Source of the DNA: Rhodospirillales bacterium
GTDB taxonomy: Bacteria > Pseudomonadota > Alphaproteobacteria > Acetobacterales > Acetobacteraceae
Assembly (NCBI GenBank): GCA_028869995.1
Contig: JAGWQN010000093.1
Location: 1 to 64,000 of the forward strand
Reading direction: 5' to 3'
Length of the DNA: 64,000 bases
The stretch's first letter is position 1; every line of letters starts with the position of its first letter. A model generated the notes under the pieces. That model was not told the DNA's origin, did not search any database, and worked only from the letters and a program-made list of their open reading frames with translations. The position numbers and the translations under genes were made by a program. This document shows, piece after piece, positions 10,215 through 18,983 of this stretch.

Positions 10215-11098
10215 GTGATGTCGAGCCGGGGGTCGAGAGCGTCACGCAGCCCATCGCCAACAAAGTTGAAGCCTGTGACCGCGAGAATAATGAAGAGACC
10301 CGGCAGCAGCGCGAGCCAGGGAGCGGTTGCGAGATACTCCTGCGCGTTGTTGAGCATGTTGCCCCAGCTCGGCGTCGGCGGCTGAATGCCGTAACCGAGA
10401 AAGCTGACATAGGCCTCGAGCAGGATCGCCCGGGCGACATTCAGCGTCGAGGCGACGACGATCGGCGCCACCGCGTTCGGCAGCAGCTCGTGAAACATGA
10501 TATGCGCATCGGAGGCGCCGAGCACCTTGGCAGCCAGGGCGAAGTCGCGTTCCCGCAGCGAACGGATCTGCGCCTCGACAACCCGCGCCACTTCCATCCA
10601 GGCGGTCGCCGCGATGACCAGGGTAATGGTGAAAAGATTGGGTTGCACAAAGGCCGCAAGTGCCAGCAGCAGAAAAATCGACGGGAAACAGAGCACCGCA
10701 TCGACGAAGCGCATGAGCATGCTGCCGATGGCGCCGCCGAAATAGCCCGCGATCGTCCCGACGAACGTGCCGATGACCGTGCTGATGGCCATCGCCGCGA
10801 AGCCAACGGTCAGAGAAACCCGGCCGGCGATCATCAAGCGCGCGAAGAGATCGCGCCCCAGGGCGTCCGCCCCAAGGATGTGCGCGCTCATGAAGGGCTC
10901 CGCAAAGCGGTGGCGTATATCGATGCGCAGATCGTTGTAGGGCCAAATGTAGGGCCCGACGGCACATAGCAGAACCAGGACGATAATCGCCCCAAGCCCG
11001 AACAGCGCCAGCCGGTGGCGCACGAAGCGTGCCAAAGCCCGACTGCGCGCACGCCGCGCCGGGCTTACACGGGGAGGAGTCTCAGTCGCAACTGCCAT
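10211..11098 (-). CDS. dppC: peptide ABC transporter permease (DppC-like)
   Basis: RHRFAEPFMSAHILGADALGRDLFARLMIAGRVSLTVGF, typical DppC/OppC. Confidence 0.88.
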   Translation of the reverse strand: MAVATETPPRVSPARRARSRALARFVRHRLALFGLGAIIVLVLLCAVGPYIWPYNDLRIDIRHRFAEPFMSAHILGADALGRDLFARLMIAGRVSLTVGFAAMAISTVIGTFVGTIAGYFGGAIGSMLMRFVDAVLCFPSIFLLLALAAFVQPNLFTITLVIAATAWMEVARVVEAQIRSLRERDFALAAKVLGASDAHIMFHELLPNAVAPIVVASTLNVARAILLEAYVSFLGYGIQPPTPSWGNMLNNAQEYLATAPWLALLPGLFIILAVTGFNFVGDGLRDALDPRLDIT

Positions 11099-11111
11099 GC
11101 CGGTCTACGCC

Positions 11112-12062
11112 TCAGTCCAGTCGGATACGCGGATCGGCGGCCGCATAAAGCAGATCCGCGGCGAGGTTGCCGAGCAACACGAGAACAGCCGAGAACATCA
11201 GGATTCCCATCACCACCGGATAGTCACGATACCCGATCGAATCGAGGAAAAGCCGCCCCATGCCGGGCCATGTGAAGACGGTTTCGGTAACGAGCGCCCC
11301 CGAGAGTAGTGTCGGCAGTTGCAGTCCGGCGATGGTAATCATAGGCAGCAGAGCGTTGCGGATCGTGTGCCTGAAGAGAATCGTCTGCTCCGGAACCCCT
11401 TTGGCACGAGCGGTACGGATGTAGTCCTGGTTTACGACCTCCAGCATCGAGGCGCGCAGGTACCGGCTCCAGATCGCAATGGTAACCAGTGCCAGAACGA
11501 TCGATGGGGAGATCAGGTGCACCGCGTAATCCAGGAAAGATCCATTACCGATCGTGTAGAGGTTACCTGCAGGAAGCCAGGCGAGCTTGACGGAAAAGAT
11601 GTAGATCACGACCAATCCGAACCAGAACGTCGGGATTGAAAGCGCGATCATCGCGCCTACGGTGGCCAGATAGTCGAACACTGAGTAACGCCGGATCGCT
11701 CCCAGAACCCCGACCCACGTGCCGAGGAGGATGGCAATCACGGTCGAGCTCACCATGAGTTCCAGCGTCGGCCAGAGATGCGCGGCTATGACGTAGAGCA
11801 CCGGCTGGCTATCGCGATATGATCGCCCCCAATTGCCCGCCAGCATGCGCCGGAACCATTCCCAGTATTGCACCGGGAGAGGACGGTCCAACCCCATCTG
11901 ATGCGCAATCAGCTTCAACTGGGCGGTCGTCATGCCGGGGATGAGTGTGAACTCCGCCAGTGGCCCCCCCGGCGCCAGATGAAGCACCGCAAAGCCAATG
12001 ACCGAGACCAGCCACAGGAGAACCAGGGATTGCGCCAGCCGGCGGAGCAGGAAGCGTGTCAT
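11112..12062 (-). CDS. dppB: peptide ABC transporter permease (DppB-like)
   Basis: MTRFLLRRLAQSLVLLWLVSVIGFAVLHLAPGGP...TVFTWPGMGRLFLDSIGYRDYPVVMGILM. Confidence 0.9.
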   Translation of the reverse strand: MTRFLLRRLAQSLVLLWLVSVIGFAVLHLAPGGPLAEFTLIPGMTTAQLKLIAHQMGLDRPLPVQYWEWFRRMLAGNWGRSYRDSQPVLYVIAAHLWPTLELMVSSTVIAILLGTWVGVLGAIRRYSVFDYLATVGAMIALSIPTFWFGLVVIYIFSVKLAWLPAGNLYTIGNGSFLDYAVHLISPSIVLALVTIAIWSRYLRASMLEVVNQDYIRTARAKGVPEQTILFRHTIRNALLPMITIAGLQLPTLLSGALVTETVFTWPGMGRLFLDSIGYRDYPVVMGILMFSAVLVLLGNLAADLLYAAADPRIRLD

Positions 12063-12093
12063 CGCTTCCTGCCCGCCATGCCGACGCCCGGGC

Positions 12094-13782
12094 TCAAGTA
12101 GCCCAGTACCATGTATTCACGTTCCATGTATTCGTGGAAACGTAGACACTCGGTTCATAACCCATAAGATTTTTCTTGGTTCCCTCGATCGTCGCATACT
12201 GAAAGATGGGAAGCAGGGGCAGATCGTGGCGGATAATCTCTGCGGCCTTCCAATAATCCTTCTGCCGGGTCGCGTGATCGAACGTCGACGCGCCCTCCTG
12301 CAGCAGCTTGTCAACCTCGGCATTGCTGTATTCCATCGTGTTCTGCCCCGCCCCGCCCTTCGCCGGAATCGCAGCGCTGAGGAAGAATTGCGACACATCC
12401 GGGTCTGGACCGGTCATGAAGTCCTCGCCAACCATGACCGTATCGTAGTGGGACATATTGAAATAATCGCCCCAGATTACGGCTGGCGGCATGTTTTTGA
12501 TCTTCATGTCGACGCCGATGTCCTGCCAATTTTGCTGCAGCAGCTGCTGGGCCTGCTCGCGCACATGGTTACCGGCGGTGGTCGAGTTCTGGAAGCTAAG
12601 ACGCACGCCGTTCTTCTCGCGGATACCTCCACTACCCGGCTTCCAGCCTGCCGCGTCGAGGATCGATTTCGCCTTCGCCGGGTCATAGACATGCGGCGCC
12701 ACATGCGGGTTGTAGGCCCAGGACTGCGTCGGGAGGTAGGACGACGTCAGCTTCGGGAGGCCGTAATAGATCTGCTCGACGATCGTCTTGTTATCCATGC
12801 CGTAATACAGCGCCTCCCGGACAGCCTGGTCCGCGAACTGTGGCTTCGAGAGATTCATCATGATGCTCTCGACGAACGGCGCGGGACCGACAACGACTGT
12901 CCGATACTTCAGCTTCTTCGCCTGCGCGTAATGATCCGCGGTGATTCCCTGAAGGCCGATATAATCAATCGCCCCGGTTTGGAATTGCGTGAACATCACT
13001 GTTAGATCAGGAATATACTTAAATACAATTTCCTGAAGATACGGGCCTGTACCGAAGTAGTGGGGATTGGCCTCCAGCGTGATGTGGTCACCAGGAACGC
13101 GCTGCTTCCACATGAATGCACCGGTACCGACGGGCGCCTGGTTGAAAGAGGATGTGTTAGGGTCCGCTGCCTTGCCGAGAATATGTTCGGGCACCATGAA
13201 CGTCCAGCACAGGATCGAGATCATGGGCGCATATGGCTTCGCCATCGTCCACGTGATCTCCGTCGGGCTTTCGACCTTGATGTTGCGCATCAGCTCATAG
13301 CCGCCCCGAGACCAGGCACGAAACTTCGGATTGTTGAGAAGGTCGAACGAGAATTTGACGTCCTTGGCCGAGAACGGCTGTCCGTCATGCCATTTCACGT
13401 CCGGTCGCAACTTCACGCGCCACGAAAGTCCATCCTTGGAAATCCCGCCGTTAGCAATCGTCGGGACCTCGGCCGCGAGTTGCGGCACCAGCTCTCCCTT
13501 TTCGTTGGCAAGCCACAACGGACTGAACAGGTTCCAGTGCACACCCTGGTCAACTTCAATGTGGGGCATCAGCGGGTTAAAGACCGTCGGCTCCTGCGAG
13601 AATCCGATTGTCATATGCCCGGTCGGATGTGCCGGCGGCTTCGAGGCCGCGCGCGCCGCCGCTGGCAGAAAAAGACCTGAGGCCCCGACTGCCGCCGATG
13701 CGCCGAGCAATCGGCGCCGCGAGATGCCACCATGAACCATCCTCGGGAAGCAACCAAAATCAGCACGCGCGTCGTCAGTCAT
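12094..13782 (-). CDS. peptide/solute ABC transporter substrate-binding protein (SBP family 5), Tat-like signal
   Basis: N-terminal SRRRLLGASAAVGASGLFLPAAARA; body SWRVKLRPDVKWHDGQPFSAKDVKFSFDLL typical of SBP_bac_5. Confidence 0.9.
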   Translation of the reverse strand: MTDDARADFGCFPRMVHGGISRRRLLGASAAVGASGLFLPAAARAASKPPAHPTGHMTIGFSQEPTVFNPLMPHIEVDQGVHWNLFSPLWLANEKGELVPQLAAEVPTIANGGISKDGLSWRVKLRPDVKWHDGQPFSAKDVKFSFDLLNNPKFRAWSRGGYELMRNIKVESPTEITWTMAKPYAPMISILCWTFMVPEHILGKAADPNTSSFNQAPVGTGAFMWKQRVPGDHITLEANPHYFGTGPYLQEIVFKYIPDLTVMFTQFQTGAIDYIGLQGITADHYAQAKKLKYRTVVVGPAPFVESIMMNLSKPQFADQAVREALYYGMDNKTIVEQIYYGLPKLTSSYLPTQSWAYNPHVAPHVYDPAKAKSILDAAGWKPGSGGIREKNGVRLSFQNSTTAGNHVREQAQQLLQQNWQDIGVDMKIKNMPPAVIWGDYFNMSHYDTVMVGEDFMTGPDPDVSQFFLSAAIPAKGGAGQNTMEYSNAEVDKLLQEGASTFDHATRQKDYWKAAEIIRHDLPLLPIFQYATIEGTKKNLMGYEPSVYVSTNTWNVNTWYWAT

Positions 13783-14610
13783 GTGTATCTCCTGAAGACT
13801 GCCGACCAGATCGGGTCGGGCTTATGGTTGACGTTGAAACCCACAGCTCGCTCTTGGCCGCCTCGGAACCCAGCGGCGACCCCGCAACCTAGCAACGATG
13901 GTGGAGATATCGGGCGCCGCATGACCGCCAGCGACATCAGCTTATCTACAGGCGACATACCGGCGCGCGCGATATCCGCACGGGAAAAGCACGGCTCGTG
14001 CGAACCCAGGAGACGGCGCGCGTCGGCGATACTCTCGCCGCCGGTCATGGCTGTCATGGGCATCACTCCCCCCATCGCTTGCTTGCCACAAACGAAGTTC
14101 TTCTTCTAGAAATTCTTATACCAAAGTCGGTCGCGATCAAGCCGGCGAAGGTTCACGACTTCGCAGGGGCGCAGAACAGCCAGGGCGTGCGAATCAGCTT
14201 TTGCCGGGTCGGGCTCAGTGACCGGCGCGTGGACCATCGTGGCTGAGTTCCACAGCGAGCAGCAAGACGAAGCCCGCCGCAAAAATCTCTACCAGCGCTG
14301 GCGGCCTGGATGAACCCGGCGAATGGGCGTGCCATCCGCGCGCGCCTCCGGAAATTTGCCAGAAACACCCGCATCGGCATTCGTCTGATCGTCGCTCTGA
14401 ATCACTCGATGCGTTGGATCCCGATCCGGGCAGGTCACTCTCGATATGTTGGCGTTCCTAAAAGATGACCTTGTGGCGCATCTGTCGGTGATCGAGTCTT
14501 GCGCGGAGCGGTTGCCCGGGACCTTGCTGTCGCGGCAGGATGCCCCTCGCATCGTCAGCGAATTTCTGCAATTCGTTGCGTCCGATCGAATGTACTCAGG
14601 AAGGCAGCCC

Positions 14611-15312
14611 ATGAACGGAAAAGTCGCTATCATCACGGCTGGCGGCAGCGGCATGGGCGCGGCCGCAGCAAGGCGGCTGGCGGCGGACGGATTCAACATC
14701 GCGATCCTGTCCTCGTCCGGCAAGGGAGAAGCGCTTGCGCAGGAACTCGGCGGCTATGGCGTCACGGGCTCCAACCAGTCGTCGGACGACCTGAAGCGCC
14801 TCGTCGACGGCACGATGGCGCGCTGGGGTCGCATCGATGCCCTCGTCAACAGCGCCGGGCATGGTCCGCGCGCACCAATCCTCGATATCACCGACGAGCA
14901 ATGGCTCGCTGGCATGGAGGTCTATTTCCTGAACGTGGTGCGCGCAACGCGACTGGTTGCCCCGATCATGCGCGCGCAGATGGGCGGCGCCATCGTCAAC
15001 ATCTCGACGGCTTGGGTCGGCGAACCGAGCGCGATGTTCCCGACTTCCGCCGTCTTTCGTTCAGGCCTCGCCGCCTATACCAAGATCTTCACCGACGCGT
15101 TCGCCGCCAGCAACGTAAGGATGAACAACGTATTGCCGGGCTGGATCGACAGCCTCCCCGCCACGGAGCAACGCCGGCAAACCGTCCCGCTTGGTCGCTA
15201 CGGCCGGGTCGAGGAAGTGGCCGCCGCCATTGCCTTTCTCGTCTCCGACGCGGCCGGCTACATCACCGGGCAAAGCCTCCGCATCGACGGCGGACTCACG
15301 CGCTCCGTCTGA
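14611..15312 (+). CDS. SDR-family oxidoreductase
   Basis: MNGKVAIITAGGSGMGAAAARRLAADGFNIAIL...LVNSAGH...FLVSDAAGYITGQSLRIDGGLTRSV. The catalytic Tyr region reads SGLAAYTKIF. Confidence 0.85.
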   Translation: MNGKVAIITAGGSGMGAAAARRLAADGFNIAILSSSGKGEALAQELGGYGVTGSNQSSDDLKRLVDGTMARWGRIDALVNSAGHGPRAPILDITDEQWLAGMEVYFLNVVRATRLVAPIMRAQMGGAIVNISTAWVGEPSAMFPTSAVFRSGLAAYTKIFTDAFAASNVRMNNVLPGWIDSLPATEQRRQTVPLGRYGRVEEVAAAIAFLVSDAAGYITGQSLRIDGGLTRSV

Positions 15313-16150
15313 CCGTGGCCGCGCCCGTGGCGGGCGGCTCCACGCGATCGTCCGGATGCCCGAGATTGACAAACCAGCCGCCGAGATATCGCACAGCGGG
15401 CGCATCGGGATCCGCTGCAGGCAACCTGGCTTCCACCGCAGCCCGGTCGGCCTCGGTACTGTCTTGCGGCTGAAACCCGATATGGCCTGCAAGACAATTG
15501 TCCACCATTTGATGGCGGTTGCGTGAGGTCCCGAAAATGATGGAATGCGCGACGCGTGGCGCTGTCAGGCAAGCTTCGACCAATCGAACGCAATCATCAA
15601 AGGTCAGCATGGACCAGAGCATACGACGGTCTGAGTATTGATCGAAGGAAGAAAAAATGCGACAGCAAGCCGTCTCGATTCCGAATTTATCCCAGTAAAG
15701 ACGGCTCAGATCCTCGACGAAGCATTTCGAAACGCCATAGAGGCTGTCCGGCCGATGCGATGCACTCGCATCGATATGGGCTTCGACCCCGTGGTACCCT
15801 ATTGCATGAACCGACGACGCGTAGACGACGCGCTTGACGCCATTTTGTCGTGCGCCTTCGTAGATGTTATAGCCGCCCCGGATATTGGCACTGAGGATCG
15901 TTTCCCAATCCGTCTCCAGCGCCGCGCCGCCGAAATGCACGATCGCATCGACGCCCTGCGTCATCCTCCGGACAGCCTCGGCATCAGCCAGATCGCAGAC
16001 CACCGCCTCTTCGTTTGCCCTCAGGTCGGCAATATCGGTTCGATCCGAAAGGCGCAGGCGCCGGGCAAGCGGGGCGAGGCCCCGGCGCAGCTGCGATCCG
16101 AGCCGCCCGGCAGCGCCTGTGATGAGAAGCGTGTCGAATTGGTGGCTCAT
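15296..16150 (-). CDS. NAD-dependent epimerase/dehydratase family protein, uronate-dehydrogenase-like
   Basis: LLITGAAGRLGSQLRRGLAP...VDAIVHFGGAALETDWETILSANIRGGYNIYEGARQNGVKRVVYASSVHAIGYHG. Confidence 0.8.
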   Translation of the reverse strand: MSHQFDTLLITGAAGRLGSQLRRGLAPLARRLRLSDRTDIADLRANEEAVVCDLADAEAVRRMTQGVDAIVHFGGAALETDWETILSANIRGGYNIYEGARQNGVKRVVYASSVHAIGYHGVEAHIDASASHRPDSLYGVSKCFVEDLSRLYWDKFGIETACCRIFSSFDQYSDRRMLWSMLTFDDCVRLVEACLTAPRVAHSIIFGTSRNRHQMVDNCLAGHIGFQPQDSTEADRAAVEARLPAADPDAPAVRYLGGWFVNLGHPDDRVEPPATGAATVRRSA

Positions 16151-17367
16151 GCCCTGCCTCCCCCGGTAGCGAGGGCTGCGACCGCCCGCCCGATCCGCGT
16201 CACGGCCTCCACCAGAATCGCATCAGCGGTAGCCGTGGAAATACGAAAAAATGGCGATAGCCCATAAGCGGTACCCGGCACCGCGCTCACGTGACCTTCC
16301 GCAAGAAGATAGTGCACCACATCGACGTCATCCTTGAGCACACTGCCTGACGGCGTCTGGCGACCGATAAGGTCGGCACAGCCGATATACGCATAAAAGG
16401 CACCTTCCGGCGGTGGCAGCGTCAGCCCTTTGATACCGGCAATGCCGGCAACAACCAGGTCTCGCCGACGCTCGAAAGCCGTACGGAACATTGGTACGCA
16501 ATCCTGCGGGCCGGTGAGTGCGGCGCGCGCGGCGGCTTGCATCGGGGCAGCGACGGAGGTGCAAGACTGGCTCTGCACGGTGTTCATAGCCTTGACCAGC
16601 GGGGCAGGACCAGCCGCGTAACCGATGCGCCAGCCGGTCATGGCAAAGGCTTTCGCAACGCCGTTCACAATGAGTGTACGCTCGCGCAGTTGCGGACAGG
16701 CCTTACCAAAGGACGTGAATTCCCGGCCATCGAAGATGATATGCTCATAAATTTCGTCGGAAAGAACGAGAACTCCGGGATGACGCTCGAGCACCGCTGC
16801 CAGCATCCGTAGCTGCGCCTGTGAATAGGCAGCGCCCGACGGGTTGTTGGGCATGTTGAGGAACAGCCACTTTGTCCTCGGCGTGATGGCCGCTTCCAGG
16901 GCATCGGGGGTCAGCCGGAAGCCCGTCGCCGCGGGACAGTCGGCGATGATTGGCACGCCCCCTAAAAGCTTCACCATCTCTGGATAAGAAACAAAATACG
17001 GCGCCGGCAGAATCACTTCGTCGCCGTGGTTGAGCGTTGCCATCAGCGCATTGAAAATAACTTGCTTCGCACCATTCGCGACCACGATGTCTGCGGGCCG
17101 ATAATCCAGATCATTCTCACGACGGAACTTCTCGACGATGGCCTCGCGCAGCGCCAGGGTTCCGGCGGCTGCAGTGTAGTGCGTTTCGCCGTCGAGCGCC
17201 GCCTTATACGTCGCTTCGATGATATGAACAGGCGTCGGAAAATCCGGCTCGCCAAGGCCGAGGTCGATCACGTCCACCCCCGTGGCACGCAAAGCTTGCG
17301 CGGCCATTGAAGCCGCCATCGACGCCGAGGGTTTGACGGCTGATAGCTTTGCAGAAATATAGTTCAT
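16147..17367 (-). CDS. pyridoxal-phosphate-dependent class I aminotransferase
   Basis: SASMAASMAAQALRATGVDVIDLGLGEPDFPTP...NMPNNPSGAAYS...VNGVAKAFAMTGWRIGYAAGP (PLP lysine motif). Confidence 0.92.
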   Translation of the reverse strand: MNYISAKLSAVKPSASMAASMAAQALRATGVDVIDLGLGEPDFPTPVHIIEATYKAALDGETHYTAAAGTLALREAIVEKFRRENDLDYRPADIVVANGAKQVIFNALMATLNHGDEVILPAPYFVSYPEMVKLLGGVPIIADCPAATGFRLTPDALEAAITPRTKWLFLNMPNNPSGAAYSQAQLRMLAAVLERHPGVLVLSDEIYEHIIFDGREFTSFGKACPQLRERTLIVNGVAKAFAMTGWRIGYAAGPAPLVKAMNTVQSQSCTSVAAPMQAAARAALTGPQDCVPMFRTAFERRRDLVVAGIAGIKGLTLPPPEGAFYAYIGCADLIGRQTPSGSVLKDDVDVVHYLLAEGHVSAVPGTAYGLSPFFRISTATADAILVEAVTRIGRAVAALATGGGRA

Positions 17368-18983
17368 ACTTCGCCCTCCACGATATATCCCCTTGCTCGG
17401 TCCTCCGCTCTCGCCGCCGCGGAGCGGTTAGCGCGATCGCCATAGCCCCCACCGCCGGGCAGCTCCAGAACCAGCCGCCGCCCCGCGGGTACGTGCTGCC
17501 AGCCCTTCGATCGCATTTTCGTTCCGTCATCGAGTCTTACGATCCCAGCGGCGCCCTCCTTACCGCCGGCGCGGCCCTTCGGCGCATGCTGGGAGCGGTC
17601 AAACATAGCGGAGAAGTCAAACTCGTGACCGTCGTCGGGTGCGATCTCGATAATCTGTCCGAGCCCGCCCCGGAATTCGCCATCACCGCCTGAATCGGGC
17701 CGAAGTTCCTTGCGCCAGATGACAATCGGGCCGGTTTGTTCTGTCGCCTCTGCCGGCATCGTATGAACACCGGAAGGAAATGCGGTCGCGGACAATCCGT
17801 CGAGTCCAGGACGCGCTCCCATCCCGCCGGAATTGAACATCAGCACCTCCGCGCGGCGCCCCTCCCGGCCGGCAGCTGGGCGGACGGATATGTGGATGTT
17901 CCACAGCGCTCCCGCCCCCTCAGCCAGGATCTTTCCTGGAAGAGCCTGCGCCAAGGCGCCGAAGACCAGATCCGGCACCAAGTGTCCCAAGATATGCCGC
18001 AGCGCTACGGGTGCCGGTCTCATCGCATTGAGCACATTGACGGGAGATACCACGTTGAAAAACGACAACGACGCCGCGTTGTTCGGGATATCCGGTGCCA
18101 CCACGCATTTCAGCGCATAAGACGCATAGGCCTTGCTGTAGATCCCGGGGCAGTTGATACCCCATCGGCTCATTGGATCGCTGCCGCTGAAGTCGACGAG
18201 CACATCCTCATCAAGAATGGCCACCTTCACCATGAGCTTTATCGGTTCGTCGTAACCGTCGGTCACCAACTCGTTTGACCAACTTCCCTTCGGTAGCGAC
18301 TTAATTCGGTCGCGCATCGCTTCCCGCGTCCGCGAGAAGATGAAGGTCCCCAGATCCGCGAGTGACGAAAGGCCGATTTCGTCCATCATCTCAACGAGGC
18401 GCCGGTGCCCGACCTCGTTGCACGACGCCAGCGAATAAAAATCGCCGATCACTTGTCTCGGCTCTCGGACATTCACCTGAAGGATCCTAGTCAAATCCCG
18501 GTTGACCTCGCCTCGCTCGGCGAATTTCATGATCGGGATCTGGATTCCTTCCTCGTAAACCGACCGGCCGTCCGCACCAAAGCCGCGCCCACCGACATCC
18601 ACCACGTGCGCCGTACATGCGAAAAATGCGACGAGCTTCCCATCCCGGAAGGAAGGAGAAACCATCGTGATATCATGCAAATGGCCCGTCCCCTTCCAAG
18701 GGTCGTTGGTGACGTAGGTATCCCCCTCGTACATAGCCTCGCGCGGAATCTCCCGGATAAAGTTGAGGACCGCCTCGGCCATCGTATTGACGTGCCCAGG
18801 CGTTCCGGTGACGGCTTGCGCCAGCATCAGCCCCTGCGGATCGAAGACACCCGCAGACAAGTCGCCCGATTCACGCACCGAGGTCGAAAATGCCGTGCGC
18901 AACAGGGTGAGCGCCTGCTCCTCGACCACCGAAATCAGCCGGTTCCACATGACCTGCATGCGGATTTCACCGATGTCCCTCAC
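17364..18983 (-). CDS. hyuB: hydantoinase B/oxoprolinase family protein
   Basis: RTAFSTSVRESGDLSAGVFDPQGLMLAQAVTGTPGHVNTM...TNDPWKGTGHLHDITMVSP...PAGRRLVLELPGGGGYGD. Confidence 0.92.
   Translation of the reverse strand: MRDIGEIRMQVMWNRLISVVEEQALTLLRTAFSTSVRESGDLSAGVFDPQGLMLAQAVTGTPGHVNTMAEAVLNFIREIPREAMYEGDTYVTNDPWKGTGHLHDITMVSPSFRDGKLVAFFACTAHVVDVGGRGFGADGRSVYEEGIQIPIMKFAERGEVNRDLTRILQVNVREPRQVIGDFYSLASCNEVGHRRLVEMMDEIGLSSLADLGTFIFSRTREAMRDRIKSLPKGSWSNELVTDGYDEPIKLMVKVAILDEDVLVDFSGSDPMSRWGINCPGIYSKAYASYALKCVVAPDIPNNAASLSFFNVVSPVNVLNAMRPAPVALRHILGHLVPDLVFGALAQALPGKILAEGAGALWNIHISVRPAAGREGRRAEVLMFNSGGMGARPGLDGLSATAFPSGVHTMPAEATEQTGPIVIWRKELRPDSGGDGEFRGGLGQIIEIAPDDGHEFDFSAMFDRSQHAPKGRAGGKEGAAGIVRLDDGTKMRSKGWQHVPAGRRLVLELPGGGGYGDRANRSAAARAEDRARGYIVEGEV

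Noticed and set aside
14446-14610. N-terminal extension of the SDR ORF (MLAFLKDDLVAHLSVIESCAERLPG...)
   Set aside because: The canonical SDR start MNGKVAIITAGG lies at 14611 after a GGAAGG-like RBS; the extension does not resemble SDR sequence and is treated as upstream non-coding or remnant sequence.
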